From positions 10,406-74,405 of the forward strand of contig DLGE01000009.1 of NCBI GenBank assembly GCA_002482535.1: DNA of 64,000 nucleotides. The letters run 5' to 3'. Origin of the DNA: Peptococcaceae bacterium UBA7702 (GTDB lineage Bacteria > Bacillota > Dehalobacteriia > UBA7702). Positions 25,497-33,588 of this stretch are shown piece by piece; within the stretch, counting starts at the first letter, position 1; each line of letters opens with the position of its first letter. The position numbers were made by a program, and so were the translations under genes. The notes under the pieces are model-generated. The model was not told where the DNA came from. It did not search any database and saw only the letters and a list, made by a program, of their open reading frames with translations.

Positions 25497-25730
25497 ATGA
25501 TGAGCAAAACTCTATCACAAGAAAAAGCATATAAAATCATGTTAAAAAGATACCCTGATGTCTTAGACATGAAGCAGGTGTGCGAAATACTCGGTATCAG
25601 CTTAAAGACAGGATACGCTTTAGTACAAGAAAATAAGATTGAGTGTTTGAAGGTTGGGCGAGCATATAAAATCCCCAAGCCTTTTTTATTGAGCTATTTG
25701 CGGATCGGAACAGCCAGTGACAGTGAGTAA
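25497..25730 (+). CDS. Excisionase-like helix-turn-helix protein
   Basis: 77 residues (two adjacent ATGs at 25497 and 25500; GGAGG just upstream). MerR/Xis-type fold: DVLDMKQVCEILGISLKTGY, ALVQENKIECLKVGRAYKIP, pattern common to excisionases of integrative elements. Sits 92 bases before the integrase. Probably directs excision with the integrase. Confidence 0.8.
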   Translation: MMSKTLSQEKAYKIMLKRYPDVLDMKQVCEILGISLKTGYALVQENKIECLKVGRAYKIPKPFLLSYLRIGTASDSE

Positions 25731-25822
25731 ATATCAATTTTGCACATTTAACGGATCATCTTTGCCGTGCTACACTAAACCATGTCAACGGCAAGTGGTG
25801 GGTATCATGAAAGGAGGAACAT

Positions 25823-27169
25823 ATGGAACTCGCCAAAATGCTAAAAATGGTCAGATTGACCGAAGATGAATTGGTCGGAGGATTTGTAACGGCCAAAAAG
25901 AACACCTTCTACACTGTTCTCAATCGCAAGGATGAGAACGGAAAACGCAAGCCGCTTTGGATTTCTACAGGGCTTATGGCTACCGAAGAAAATAGAGAAG
26001 AAGCGGAAAGCAAATGCCTGTCGGAGAGAATCCAATACTCGGTTGACCTGAAAAATGGTGTGACTGAACAGTCTGTTACCAAGGCCAAGACAAAGAAGTC
26101 TCCGGTACAACAGGAGGAACCCGACAAATCCGCAGAGCAGCCCCAGAACCCGTTATTTGCGGATTTATTGAATGAATGGCTTGCGTTCAGGCATCCGAGC
26201 AACATTGTCGTCGGGGAAGATTTCAACTTTGATAGAGTAATCAGGTTGAACACATGGGCGGGATATGCAGACAATATCAAGCAGAACCTGTATCCAACAT
26301 TTATAGAATATGGCTGCACGGTACAGGAAATAACGCCGGATTTGCTGAAAGGATTTTATTCATACCGATTGAAAAGCGGATTGAAGAAATCCTCTGTCGC
26401 AAAAGACTTTACCATCATCAACCAGACATTAAACTATGCTGTTAGCCGGAAGATGATTGAAGTAAATCCGAACAGCGCAATTACCTTACACAAGATCGAA
26501 AAGTATAATGCAGCCACGCTGAACGCTGACCAGATGCAGTATTACCTTGAATTTATTCAGGGTGACATCATTGAGATTCCTATCCTGTTGGGTGGGTTTT
26601 ACGGGATGCGGCGGAGTGAGTGTGTTGGAACCAGGGAATCACAGTTTGATTTTCGCCATGGATTTTTCAGAGCAAACCACTCAGTCATAAAAGTGACCAT
26701 TGACGGAGAGAAGCAGTATATCCCGTCTGATAAGCTGAAAACCGATTTGAGCAACCGCACCTATCCGCTTATCCCCTATGTAGAAGAACGGGTAAAGGCG
26801 AAAATCGCGGAGAATAAAGACCTGCAAGCGCTATGCGGGAACTCATACAACAAGGATTGGCTTGGGTACGTCTGTATTCACCAACTGGGGGAAATCATTG
26901 ACCCGGACTATATCACCAATCGGCACTCTGATCTGCTGAAAAAGGCCGGGCTGCCCCATGTCAGGTTTCACGATCTCCGGCATTCGTGCGTAGGCTTGAT
27001 GATGGCGAACGAGGTTCCTATGGAGCGTATCAGGGATTGGGTGGGGCACAGCGACATACGAACGACGGTAAATACCTATGGGCATTTGGAGTACCATTCC
27101 AAGAAGCAAACAGCGGAAGTTATCGGGAGCAGCTTGAGGATAAAAAAGGCGGAAGCTGCCAATCTATGA
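25823..27169 (+). CDS. int: Tyrosine recombinase/integrase of an integrative element
   Basis: 448 residues, ATG behind AAAGGAGGAACAT. AP2-like N-terminal part, SAM-like core-binding domain (about 110-230: FADLLNEWLAF onward), catalytic domain with GFYGMRRSE (Arg near 262), HDLRHSC (His-x-x-Arg near 382), WVGHSD and the nucleophile in NTYGH near 418. All catalytic residues are present. It ends 18 bases before the 3' end of tRNA-Ser, the usual arrangement for a tRNA-targeting element; everything to its left is plausibly element cargo. Confidence 0.93.
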   Translation: MELAKMLKMVRLTEDELVGGFVTAKKNTFYTVLNRKDENGKRKPLWISTGLMATEENREEAESKCLSERIQYSVDLKNGVTEQSVTKAKTKKSPVQQEEPDKSAEQPQNPLFADLLNEWLAFRHPSNIVVGEDFNFDRVIRLNTWAGYADNIKQNLYPTFIEYGCTVQEITPDLLKGFYSYRLKSGLKKSSVAKDFTIINQTLNYAVSRKMIEVNPNSAITLHKIEKYNAATLNADQMQYYLEFIQGDIIEIPILLGGFYGMRRSECVGTRESQFDFRHGFFRANHSVIKVTIDGEKQYIPSDKLKTDLSNRTYPLIPYVEERVKAKIAENKDLQALCGNSYNKDWLGYVCIHQLGEIIDPDYITNRHSDLLKKAGLPHVRFHDLRHSCVGLMMANEVPMERIRDWVGHSDIRTTVNTYGHLEYHSKKQTAEVIGSSLRIKKAEAANL

Positions 27170-27187
27170 GACTGACAGCTTCCATGG

Positions 27188-27275
27188 TGGCGGAGGAGGT
27201 GGGGATTGAACCCACGCGCCGTTGCCGACCTATCGCATTTCGAGTGCGACCCCTTCACCGCTTGGGTACTCCTCC
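27188..27275 (-). tRNA. tRNA-Ser(CGA)
   Basis: Complete class II tRNA on the minus strand with encoded CCA. Acceptor GGAGGAG/CTCCTCC, D-stem CCC/GGG with GG in the loop, anticodon stem TCGCA/TGCGA around loop CTCGAAA (anticodon CGA), long variable arm, T-stem GTGGG/CCCAC with TTCAATC loop. Confidence 0.95.
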
Positions 27276-27410
27276 GTATATGAAATTTTCAAAGCCCTCG
27301 GATAGAACTTGGATAGAACAGCCCGGAAAATCGCTGATACTCGAACCCCGAGAGCTAAAAAAAGCGCCTGTTCATGCGGTTTCCGGCTACTGTGCTTCCA
27401 CACCGCCCCA

Positions 27411-27454
27411 CACATTTCGAGTCGTTCTCGTTATGACCACTTCGATACCGCTCC
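27411..27454 (-). pseudogene. 5' half of a second tRNA-Ser, broken at the anticodon loop
   Basis: Read on the minus strand, GGAGCGGTATCGAAGTGG and the following bases give a tRNA-Ser acceptor 5' strand, TA, D-arm TCG/CGA, then stem AACGA and loop CTCGAAA; after the loop no partner TCGTT follows. The break falls at the same ACTCGAAATG that is found in the intact tRNA-Ser. This looks like an integration junction. Confidence 0.65.
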
Positions 27455-27495
27455 AAATTGGTTAACGCGAATATTTTATCATAAAAAGTCCATTC

Positions 27496-27954
27496 TTACA
27501 AGGGTTCCTGCCGCCGCGTCCGGAAAAAATTCTCCGTTAAGGCGGCGCATTCCTTTTCCATAATGCCGCCGATCACTTCTGTCTTATGGTTATAGAGACC
27601 CGGCGCCAATAAATTTAACGTGGAACCGCAGGCGCCCCAGCGGCTGTCCCAGGCACCGAAAACCAGTGTGTCGACGCGTCCTTGCAAAATCGCCCCGGCG
27701 CACATGGGGCAGGGCTCCATGGTCACAAAAAGGGCGACGCCCTTTAAACGCCAGGTTTTGAGGTATTGCGCCGCCTTACGCAGGGCTTCCGTTTCGGCGT
27801 GGGAAATCGGGTCGTTTTTTCGTTCCTTGCCGTTATGGCCTCGACCGATGATTTGCCCCTCATAAACCGCCACGGCGCCGACGGGGACGTCGCCGAGGCC
27901 GGCGGCTTTTTCGGCTTCTTTGATTGCTTCCCTCATAAAGACATAATAATCCAT
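27496..27954 (-). CDS. tadA: tRNA-specific adenosine deaminase TadA
   Basis: 152 residues. Converts A34 to inosine in tRNA-Arg(ACG). Zinc/catalytic motifs HAETEAL (His and Glu near residue 53) and PCPMCAGAI (the two Cys near 82-85) are intact; DSRWGACGSTLNLL follows as in the family. First gene of the core segment beyond the tRNA. No ribosome binding site stronger than a weak purine run is visible. Confidence 0.95.
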   Translation of the reverse strand: MDYYVFMREAIKEAEKAAGLGDVPVGAVAVYEGQIIGRGHNGKERKNDPISHAETEALRKAAQYLKTWRLKGVALFVTMEPCPMCAGAILQGRVDTLVFGAWDSRWGACGSTLNLLAPGLYNHKTEVIGGIMEKECAALTENFFRTRRQEPL

Positions 27955-28044
27955 AATTTTATTATACCATAAACCGTTGCCGCAAAAAAGACTTTACGGT
28001 AACGTATTTTTTTATGTTTTTCTCTGTTTTTCTTCAAAAAACCC

Positions 28045-28090
28045 TTGCATAATTGATATTTATATGATATTATAATGATATCATCAAGAT
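28045..28090 (+). promoter_or_regulatory. Promoter and dyad of the 103-residue/RHH gene pair
   Basis: TTGCAT (28045-28050), 17-base spacer, TATTAT (28068-28073). The -10 overlaps the imperfect dyad TGATAT-N7-ATATCA, a plausible site for the ribbon-helix-helix protein encoded by the second gene. Confidence 0.55.
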
Positions 28091-28122
28091 ATAAAAAATA
28101 CTGATGATTTTCGGAGTATTTT

Positions 28123-28434
28123 ATGGAAAAAGCTGCCTGCACCGACAAAGAATCGATTTTATTTTTCAACAAAAAGGCCTCTTTGGCAAAGGCGGCTGCC
28201 GCCGCTTTTGCCCGCACGGAAAAGGGTGTAACGGTTTATGCGCCGCTTTCCCGTTTCGGTATCATTGTCGCTTTCCCGAAAAAGCGGCAGGTCTGTACTG
28301 TTCAGCAGATCTTCCTCCATACCGCGAAAAAAGACTGGCCGAAAAATGAAAGATTCACCTCCGCCTATTACGACGGGGTTGTTGTCCCGGAGAAAAAGCC
28401 AGCCCTGCTTTTCCGGGATCGGCATGATTCATGA
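28123..28434 (+). CDS. Unknown 103-residue protein paired with an RHH gene
   Basis: Not recognised. ATG behind CGGAGTATTTT. The N-terminus is Ala/Lys-rich and helical (SLAKAAAAAFARTEKG), followed by strands (VTVYAPLSRFGIIVAFPKKR) and an acidic-basic C-terminus. The stop overlaps the start of the ribbon-helix-helix gene (ATGA), so the two are translationally coupled, as in many toxin-antitoxin or regulator pairs. A toxin role is possible but rests only on this arrangement. Confidence 0.6.
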   Translation: MEKAACTDKESILFFNKKASLAKAAAAAFARTEKGVTVYAPLSRFGIIVAFPKKRQVCTVQQIFLHTAKKDWPKNERFTSAYYDGVVVPEKKPALLFRDRHDS

Positions 28435-28601
28435 CAGCTCCGAAAAAGTGTTTTCCTTTGCGGCTCGACCCGAATATTTATAGTGCACTGGAACAGTGGG
28501 CATCCGAAGAGATTCGGAGTGTAAACGGACACATCGAATATTTATTAAGAGAAGCCTTAAAAAAGGAAAAACGACTCAGAAAAGATGGTAGTACAAAATA
28601 A
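28431..28601 (+). CDS. Small ribbon-helix-helix (Arc-type) protein
   Basis: 56 residues, too short for usual ORF cut-offs. KKCFPLRLDPNIYSALEQWA, then HIEYLLREALKKEKR: strand, helix, turn, helix pattern of Arc/MetJ DNA-binding proteins. Its ATGA overlap with the preceding gene indicates one operon. A strong terminator follows immediately. Confidence 0.7.
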   Translation: MTAPKKCFPLRLDPNIYSALEQWASEEIRSVNGHIEYLLREALKKEKRLRKDGSTK

Positions 28602-28643
28602 AAGGAGCTGTAACCTCACATGGTTACAGCTCCTTTTATTTTT
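28600..28643 (+). terminator. Rho-independent terminator
   Basis: 16-bp perfect stem AAAAGGAGCTGTAACC/GGTTACAGCTCCTTTT with a 6-base loop, then ATTTTT. The left arm overlaps the RHH stop codon. Confidence 0.9.
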
Positions 28644-28902
28644 GCGCTTTATAAAAAAGCAAGCCCGCCAAGTTATTGGCGAGCTGTGTGTTAAGATGAT
28701 TCCTTTATTCGTGAGCGGTGATCTGATGAGTCACCGCAACTTCAATGATTTCCCGATAAGCCCAGTTGTGATTGATCATGGGTTGGAATACCCTTTCTAA
28801 AACCGTTGTTAGGTTTATTGTAGCAAAAACCGATTACCCTCCGGGGTTTGATTCAGAAATCTTAATCTTTGTATCATTATGGATGGCATTGGCCAAAAAT
28901 TG
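28644..28902. other. Intergenic stretch without a supported gene
   Basis: Contains two hairpins, CGCCAA/TTGGCG (around 28665-28682) and GCGGTGA/TCACCGC (around 28719-28738). On the minus strand the first is followed by a T-run, which could end a minus-strand small RNA; no promoter of good quality was found for it. Confidence 0.35.
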
Positions 28903-28911
28903 TGGTATAAT
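28903..28911 (+). promoter_or_regulatory. Extended -10 promoter of the response-regulator gene
   Basis: TGGTATAAT, a TGn-extended -10, 22 bases before the start codon; no good -35 is needed or seen. Confidence 0.6.
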
Positions 28912-28932
28912 ATTGCCATAGGTGGTGATCTG

Positions 28933-29619
28933 ATGAACAAAGCCCGCATCATGCTGATTGAAGATGAAGCCGATGTCCTTGCCATCAATCGGGAGTATCT
29001 GGAACACCAAGGTTATGAAATCATTGCCATGTCCACGCTGGATCAGGCCCGTTTCCATCTGGAGGAGCAGACTCCGGATTTGATTTTATTGGATGTCATG
29101 ATGCCTGACGGCAACGGCTGGGATTTTTGCGGCGAAATCCGCGCAAAAACCAATGCTCCCGTGATCTTCCTGACTTGCAGGGATGAAAACGAGAGCATCA
29201 TCAAAGGATTATCGGAGGGCGGTGACGACTACATCATCAAGCCCTATGATCTCAATGTTCTGGGGGCCCGGGTCGGCGCCCAACTGCGTCGGGCGGGGAT
29301 GATGTCCGCTGGGAAAATTGAGCTGCCGCCTCTGACCATAGACTTACTGGCGGGAGAAGTGATGCTGAGGGAAGAACACATCAGTTTAACACCCCGGGAA
29401 ATCCAGCTTTTGGCCTGTTTTACTCTGTATGCCGGCCGCCGTCTGCGCTGTGACGAGATCTACCGGCGCACCTGGGGCGGCACGGCGAAAAACGCCTCTC
29501 AGACCATTGCGGTTTACGTGACCAAACTCCGCAAGAAGCTGCATATTGATGAAAACAGCCCCTTTGAACTGCGGGGAACGCGAAACGGGGAATATATCTT
29601 CAGCAAGATCCAATACTGA
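28933..29619 (+). CDS. OmpR-family response regulator
   Basis: 228 residues from ATG 28933 (AGGTGGTGATCTG upstream; a longer frame from 28879 reads through the promoter). Receiver domain with IEDEAD, phosphorylatable LLDVMMPDG (Asp near residue 52) and the Lys of IIKPYD (near 104), then a winged helix (ISLTPREIQLLACFTLYAGR, wing LRGTRNGEYIF). Convergent with the histidine kinase at 29622-30944, 2 bases away, and very likely its partner. Confidence 0.92.
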   Translation: MNKARIMLIEDEADVLAINREYLEHQGYEIIAMSTLDQARFHLEEQTPDLILLDVMMPDGNGWDFCGEIRAKTNAPVIFLTCRDENESIIKGLSEGGDDYIIKPYDLNVLGARVGAQLRRAGMMSAGKIELPPLTIDLLAGEVMLREEHISLTPREIQLLACFTLYAGRRLRCDEIYRRTWGGTAKNASQTIAVYVTKLRKKLHIDENSPFELRGTRNGEYIFSKIQY

Positions 29620-29621
29620 AA

Positions 29622-30944
29622 TCAAGAAAGCGCCGGCAGGGTGAAGCAGAAGGTTGTTCCGATGCCTTCGTCGCTTTTCACCCAAATGCCCCCGTTGTGC
29701 TCCTCGATGATGTGTTTGCAGATAAAAAGACCCAATCCGGTGCCGGTATCCTTGCCGCCGCCGGATTTTTGGTTGTTATTATAACGATCAAAAATAAAGG
29801 GGAGTTTCGCCGGGCTGATGCCTTCCCCGGTATCGGTGACGCAGATCAAAACTTCGTTGTCACGGGGTTCGGCGGTAACCGTGATGGTACCGTTGACGGT
29901 GAAGCGGATGGCATTGGCAATCAGGTTTACGATCACCTGGGAGATACGTCCCTTGTCGGCGTTGATTTGGGGCAATTCGTCCTCGATGCGGATCACCAGT
30001 TTATTGCCGTTTTTGTTGAGGATGGGGTAGTGGGTTTCGATGGCGTTGTGGATGATCTCATCGGGATGGCAGGGACTTTTCTCCATGACCATGCGCCCTT
30101 CCTCCATTCTTGTCACATCCAAGATCTGCCCTACCATCAGGGCCAAACGTTCCGCTTCGGCGGAGATCAGCTGCATGCGGTGAATCACCGTGGCGGGTTC
30201 AACCTCCTGCTGGCGAGAGAGAAGCTGGCGGGTGGTTTGGGCATAGCCGGAGATCACCGTTAGCGGCGTTTTCAACTCGTGGGAGACATTGCCTAAAAAT
30301 TCTGTTTTCAGCCGGTTGATTTGCTCCAGGGCGGCATTTTCCTCCGTCAGCTGCTTTCGGGCTGTTTCCAGCTCCCGCTGCTGCCGGTTATACATGGCAA
30401 AATGCAGGGAAAGGGTGATGCCGAGAATCACGCTCACCGACAAAAAGCTGGTTAAGATATCCAGGAGACGGTCTCTTTCCGTGGCGAAGTATTCAATCTG
30501 TTCGGGATGGGCAAAAGCCCATAAACAGAGGCAGGTGTAGACAATAATTTCTAAAAAGGTCATCACCACCATGGCTTTTCCTTCCAGCATGAAGACGGTG
30601 AAGACGATAGCGAAAATGAAAAAGGCGATCATACCGCCGTGGTAGCCGCCGGAATGGAAGAACAATACAGTGAACATCCCCAAAAAGATGGTCGCGATCG
30701 TGATCATATAACAGAGCTGATACCTGCCGGTACGATAAGCATAGTAAAGCAGGCCAAGGGAAAGGGCGGTGAGGCATAGGTTGATCAAGGCGTTGAAAAT
30801 CTGGTTGCCGATGATCAGGCTGGTGGCGCACATGACGAAACTGATGAACATCCCTGCCATTGCAAGGATATTGAAGAGACGGACGCGAAAATCAAGTTCT
30901 TTACTGAAAAATCGCCGGATCAGCCAGCCATATGCTTTGCCCAT
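29622..30944 (-). CDS. Membrane sensor histidine kinase
   Basis: 440 residues. About six N-terminal hydrophobic segments (residues 25-190, 7TM/5TM-like without a large external domain), short coiled coil (RQQRELETARKQLTEENAAL), HisKA box SHELKTP (His near 221), N box NLIANAIRF, G1 DTGEGIS, F box IFDRY and G2 GTGLGLFI. The multi-pass sensor suggests it senses an intramembrane signal. A TGGTATAAT extended -10 lies at 30974-30985 on the same strand, matching the one before the response-regulator gene. Confidence 0.92.
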   Translation of the reverse strand: MGKAYGWLIRRFFSKELDFRVRLFNILAMAGMFISFVMCATSLIIGNQIFNALINLCLTALSLGLLYYAYRTGRYQLCYMITIATIFLGMFTVLFFHSGGYHGGMIAFFIFAIVFTVFMLEGKAMVVMTFLEIIVYTCLCLWAFAHPEQIEYFATERDRLLDILTSFLSVSVILGITLSLHFAMYNRQQRELETARKQLTEENAALEQINRLKTEFLGNVSHELKTPLTVISGYAQTTRQLLSRQQEVEPATVIHRMQLISAEAERLALMVGQILDVTRMEEGRMVMEKSPCHPDEIIHNAIETHYPILNKNGNKLVIRIEDELPQINADKGRISQVIVNLIANAIRFTVNGTITVTAEPRDNEVLICVTDTGEGISPAKLPFIFDRYNNNQKSGGGKDTGTGLGLFICKHIIEEHNGGIWVKSDEGIGTTFCFTLPALS

Positions 30945-30973
30945 GGTATTTTTCTGCCTTTCGGTTGGATACT

Positions 30974-30985
30974 GTGATTATACCA
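30974..30985 (-). promoter_or_regulatory. Extended -10 promoter of the kinase gene
   Basis: Minus strand TGGTATAAT (TATAAT at 30982-30977), the same extended -10 as at 28903-28911. Confidence 0.5.
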
Positions 30986-31012
30986 TAGATTTACCGAAGT
31001 GGGGAGCGCTCC

Positions 31013-31042
31013 TTGACAAAAAGGGGCGGTTTTTTGTATGAT
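31013..31042 (+). promoter_or_regulatory. Promoter of the radical SAM gene
   Basis: TTGACA (31013-31018), 18-base spacer, TATGAT (31037-31042); 19 bases before the start codon. Confidence 0.65.
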
Positions 31043-31061
31043 ACGGGGAGGAAGTGATTTT

Positions 31062-31667
31062 ATGCAGACCATCCTTTATGAGGTCAAAAACGGCCTCTAC
31101 CTCAATTTGACCAATCGTTGCCCCTGTAACTGCTCTTTTTGCCTGCGGCAGAACCATGACGACCCCGGCAACGAGGAATCCCTCTGGCTTGACCGTGAAC
31201 CCACTTTTGCCGAAGTGAAAGCCGCCCTCAAGGAGCGGGATTTAAATCAATATCCGGAAATCGTTTTCTGCGGTTTCGGTGAGCCCCTGGAAGCCTTTGA
31301 TGTGCTGAAAGCGACGGCGGCCTATCTCAAAACGTTTTATCAGGGGAATATTCGTCTGAACACCAACGGCCTTGGCGATTTGATCGTTGGCAGGCCCGTG
31401 GCAGGGGAATTGAAGGGCCTCATCGACGCTGTTTCCATCAGTTTAAACGCCGCAGATGCCAAAACGTATCAGGCGATTAGTGACAGCTGTTTCGGGGAAA
31501 AGTCCTTTGACGCCGTCCTGTCCTTCGCGGCGGACTGTGCCAAGGTGATTCCGGAAGTAACCTTGACCACAGTGGCCACGACGATTTCCAAAGAGGATGA
31601 AAAGCGTTGCGCCGCGCTGTGTGCTGAATTGGGTGTCACCTACCGCATCCGCTCTTATATTGAATAG
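31062..31667 (+). CDS. Radical SAM protein of the TatD-associated family
   Basis: 201 residues from ATG 31062 (GGGGAGGAAGTGATTT upstream). The [4Fe-4S]/SAM motif is NRCPCNCSFCLR, i.e. Cx3Cx2C near residues 20-27, then the glycine-rich FCGFGEPLEAFDVL and VSISLNAADAKTY. This layout matches the short radical SAM proteins usually encoded next to TatD-type nucleases; here no tatD is adjacent. The substrate of the family is not known. Confidence 0.85.
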   Translation: MQTILYEVKNGLYLNLTNRCPCNCSFCLRQNHDDPGNEESLWLDREPTFAEVKAALKERDLNQYPEIVFCGFGEPLEAFDVLKATAAYLKTFYQGNIRLNTNGLGDLIVGRPVAGELKGLIDAVSISLNAADAKTYQAISDSCFGEKSFDAVLSFAADCAKVIPEVTLTTVATTISKEDEKRCAALCAELGVTYRIRSYIE

Positions 31668-31680
31668 GAACATACCTGAG

Positions 31681-31900
31681 CGAACGCCTTACGGCGTTCG
31701 TTCAGGCCGCCGACAAAGTCTGATACGTAGCAAACCCTTTGGCCTACGACAGCTTGAGTACTATTTTGTACACTGCGCGGCCGCAGGCCAAAGCGTTTGC
31801 CGCGTCTAAGCCTTTCTCGACAGCCTATCATCCTGTAGCCCAAAACTCGCTTGCGCGTATTTTGTCTACAGTCTGGCGAACGCCTTACGGCGTTCGTTTT
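31681..31900. repeat. Repeat unit bounded by two identical hairpins
   Basis: The 20-base hairpin CGAACGCCTTACGGCGTTCG occurs at 31681-31700 and 31877-31896. The second is followed by TTTT and can act as a terminator. Between them (about 175 bases) there is no gene; related motifs recur inside (TATTTTGTACACTG and TATTTTGTCTACAG). Probably a dispersed intergenic repeat of this genome. Confidence 0.6.
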
Positions 31901-31947
31901 AGTTTGCATTTCCAAAGGGATGTGCTATAATCAAAATATAAAAATAC

Positions 31948-32856
31948 ATGGAGATCGATAAGAAAGATATTATGATAAACAAAAAGATTCAGTATTTTAT
32001 CACCTTGGCCCAATGCCTTTCTTTTACCAAAGCCGCCAACCAATACGGCGTCAGTCAAACGGCGATCAGCCAGTATATCGCCGGTTTGGAACAGCGTCTG
32101 GGGGTCAAACTGTTTCACCGCAATCCCCATTCCGTATCCTTGACCGAAGCGGGCAAGGTCTATTACCGCCGTGTTTGTCACATGCTCCAGTATTACGAAG
32201 ATACCGTCAATCAAACCACTGCCGCCGCCGACCTTTACAGTGGTTATGTGAAGGTGGGCATCGGTATCTATGAATATCATAAAACCGATGATTTTTTCAG
32301 CCAGTTGCTTAACCGCTATCCGGCCATTAAAACCGACGTCTATCAGTACCCCTATGAAGAGCTGACCCGGCGTTTGAAAAACGGTGAGCTGGACGCGATC
32401 ATCGCCATTGACCTTTGTGAGGATTCCTTTGCCAACCGGGAAATCCACACCAAACCGCTGTTTAGCTCCAATAACTGTCTGGTGGTGGAAAAATCTGTGG
32501 CCGCCAAATATCCCGAAAACGACGGCGCCGCTATGCTCAAACAGGAGTACCTGATCACCAACTGTGAAAATGCCGGTCCTTCCTCCATGGATATGCTCCG
32601 TAACCTCTTAGTGGAAGAGTATGGCTTCTTTCCCGAACGGACCACCCGCACCAATAGCATCAATCCACAACTGTTGATGGTCCGCTCCAAACAGGGGGTG
32701 GCCATCGTACCGGATTTCATCAAAGAGATCTATGACGAAAACCTCATCCGCATTCCCATGCATCATCATCCCCCCTATCAGTACGAGATCATCAGTTTGG
32801 CGGAGAACGATAATCCCGCCGTGGATATTTTGATGCAACTCGGCGACGAACTTTAG
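31948..32856 (+). CDS. LysR-family transcriptional regulator
   Basis: 302 residues. N-terminal winged helix (FITLAQCLSFTKAANQYGVS, QTAISQYIAGLEQRLGVKLF) and a substrate-binding domain of two Rossmann-like halves. The start is uncertain: ATG 31948 lies about 20 bases after TATAAT (31924-31929), while the internal ATG 31972 gives the more usual LysR N-terminus. The next gene, ispD, starts 10 bases downstream, so the two are probably co-transcribed; this does not by itself show that it regulates isoprenoid genes. Confidence 0.9.
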   Translation: MEIDKKDIMINKKIQYFITLAQCLSFTKAANQYGVSQTAISQYIAGLEQRLGVKLFHRNPHSVSLTEAGKVYYRRVCHMLQYYEDTVNQTTAAADLYSGYVKVGIGIYEYHKTDDFFSQLLNRYPAIKTDVYQYPYEELTRRLKNGELDAIIAIDLCEDSFANREIHTKPLFSSNNCLVVEKSVAAKYPENDGAAMLKQEYLITNCENAGPSSMDMLRNLLVEEYGFFPERTTRTNSINPQLLMVRSKQGVAIVPDFIKEIYDENLIRIPMHHHPPYQYEIISLAENDNPAVDILMQLGDEL

Positions 32857-32866
32857 GGAGTTTACG

Positions 32867-33571
32867 ATGATTGCAGCCGTAATTTTAGCCGCCGGCAACG
32901 GTTCCCGTATGGCGGGGAGCTTGCCGAAGCAGTTTTTAAAGATAGAGGGTAAACCGGTGCTGGTGCGCACCGTGGAAGCCTTTCTTCGTTCGGACCTGGT
33001 GGACCGCGTCGTCGTGGCGGTTGCCAAAGACTGGCTTGACTATGCGGAACGCCTGTTGGAAGAGGCCTTTGGGGGGGCAGCTCCCATTTCTGTCACCGTC
33101 GGTGGCAGCAGCCGTTTGCAAAGTTTGATCAATGCCTGTGCTTTCCTAAGCGACGCTTTCGGCATCACCAAAGATGATATTGTCCTGACCCATGACGCCG
33201 CCCGGCCCTTTGTTACAAAACAAGTCATTGCCGAAAATATTAAGCTATTGGACTCCTATGACGGGGTCACCACGGCCTGTCCCGCCGTTGATACGATACT
33301 CGTCTCCGCCGACGGAAAAAAGGTTGACGATATCCCCCTCCGTAAAACGATGTTTTCCGTGCAAACACCACAGACCTTTCATACGGGCGAGTTGATTGAA
33401 ACCATCGCCTCCCTGACGGAAGCGGAGAAAAGCGCCTTGACCGACGCCGCAAAAGCTTATGTATTAAAAAAGAAGCGCGTCGGTATTGTTTTGTCAGAAA
33501 CCACCAACCTAAAATTGACCACCGCGGCTGATCTTTCTCTGGCGGCGTCATTGATGCTTGGTGAAAAATAA
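32867..33571 (+). CDS. ispD: 2-C-methyl-D-erythritol 4-phosphate cytidylyltransferase IspD
   Basis: 234 residues. Third step of the MEP pathway to isoprenoids: CTP plus MEP gives CDP-ME. Nucleotide-binding start AAVILAAGNGSRMAGSLPKQ with the Arg/Lys catalytic residues, then HDAARPFV (about 108) and TPQTFHT (about 166). ATG behind TAGGGAGTTTACG. IspF and other MEP genes are not in the window. Related choline/ribitol-phosphate cytidylyltransferases (TarI) share these motifs; IspD is favoured, without certainty. Confidence 0.85.
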   Translation: MIAAVILAAGNGSRMAGSLPKQFLKIEGKPVLVRTVEAFLRSDLVDRVVVAVAKDWLDYAERLLEEAFGGAAPISVTVGGSSRLQSLINACAFLSDAFGITKDDIVLTHDAARPFVTKQVIAENIKLLDSYDGVTTACPAVDTILVSADGKKVDDIPLRKTMFSVQTPQTFHTGELIETIASLTEAEKSALTDAAKAYVLKKKRVGIVLSETTNLKLTTAADLSLAASLMLGEK

Positions 33572-33588
33572 GAGATGGAGGGAAGAAT

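Noticed and set aside
28045..28090. Fur-box-like ATAATGATATCAT
   Set aside because: AT-rich partial match only, before genes with no iron link; an RHH autoregulatory site is simpler.
29697..30263. 188-codon plus-strand frame opposite the histidine kinase
   Set aside because: Antisense shadow of the kinase catalytic domain; Gly/Asp-rich composition typical of such shadows.
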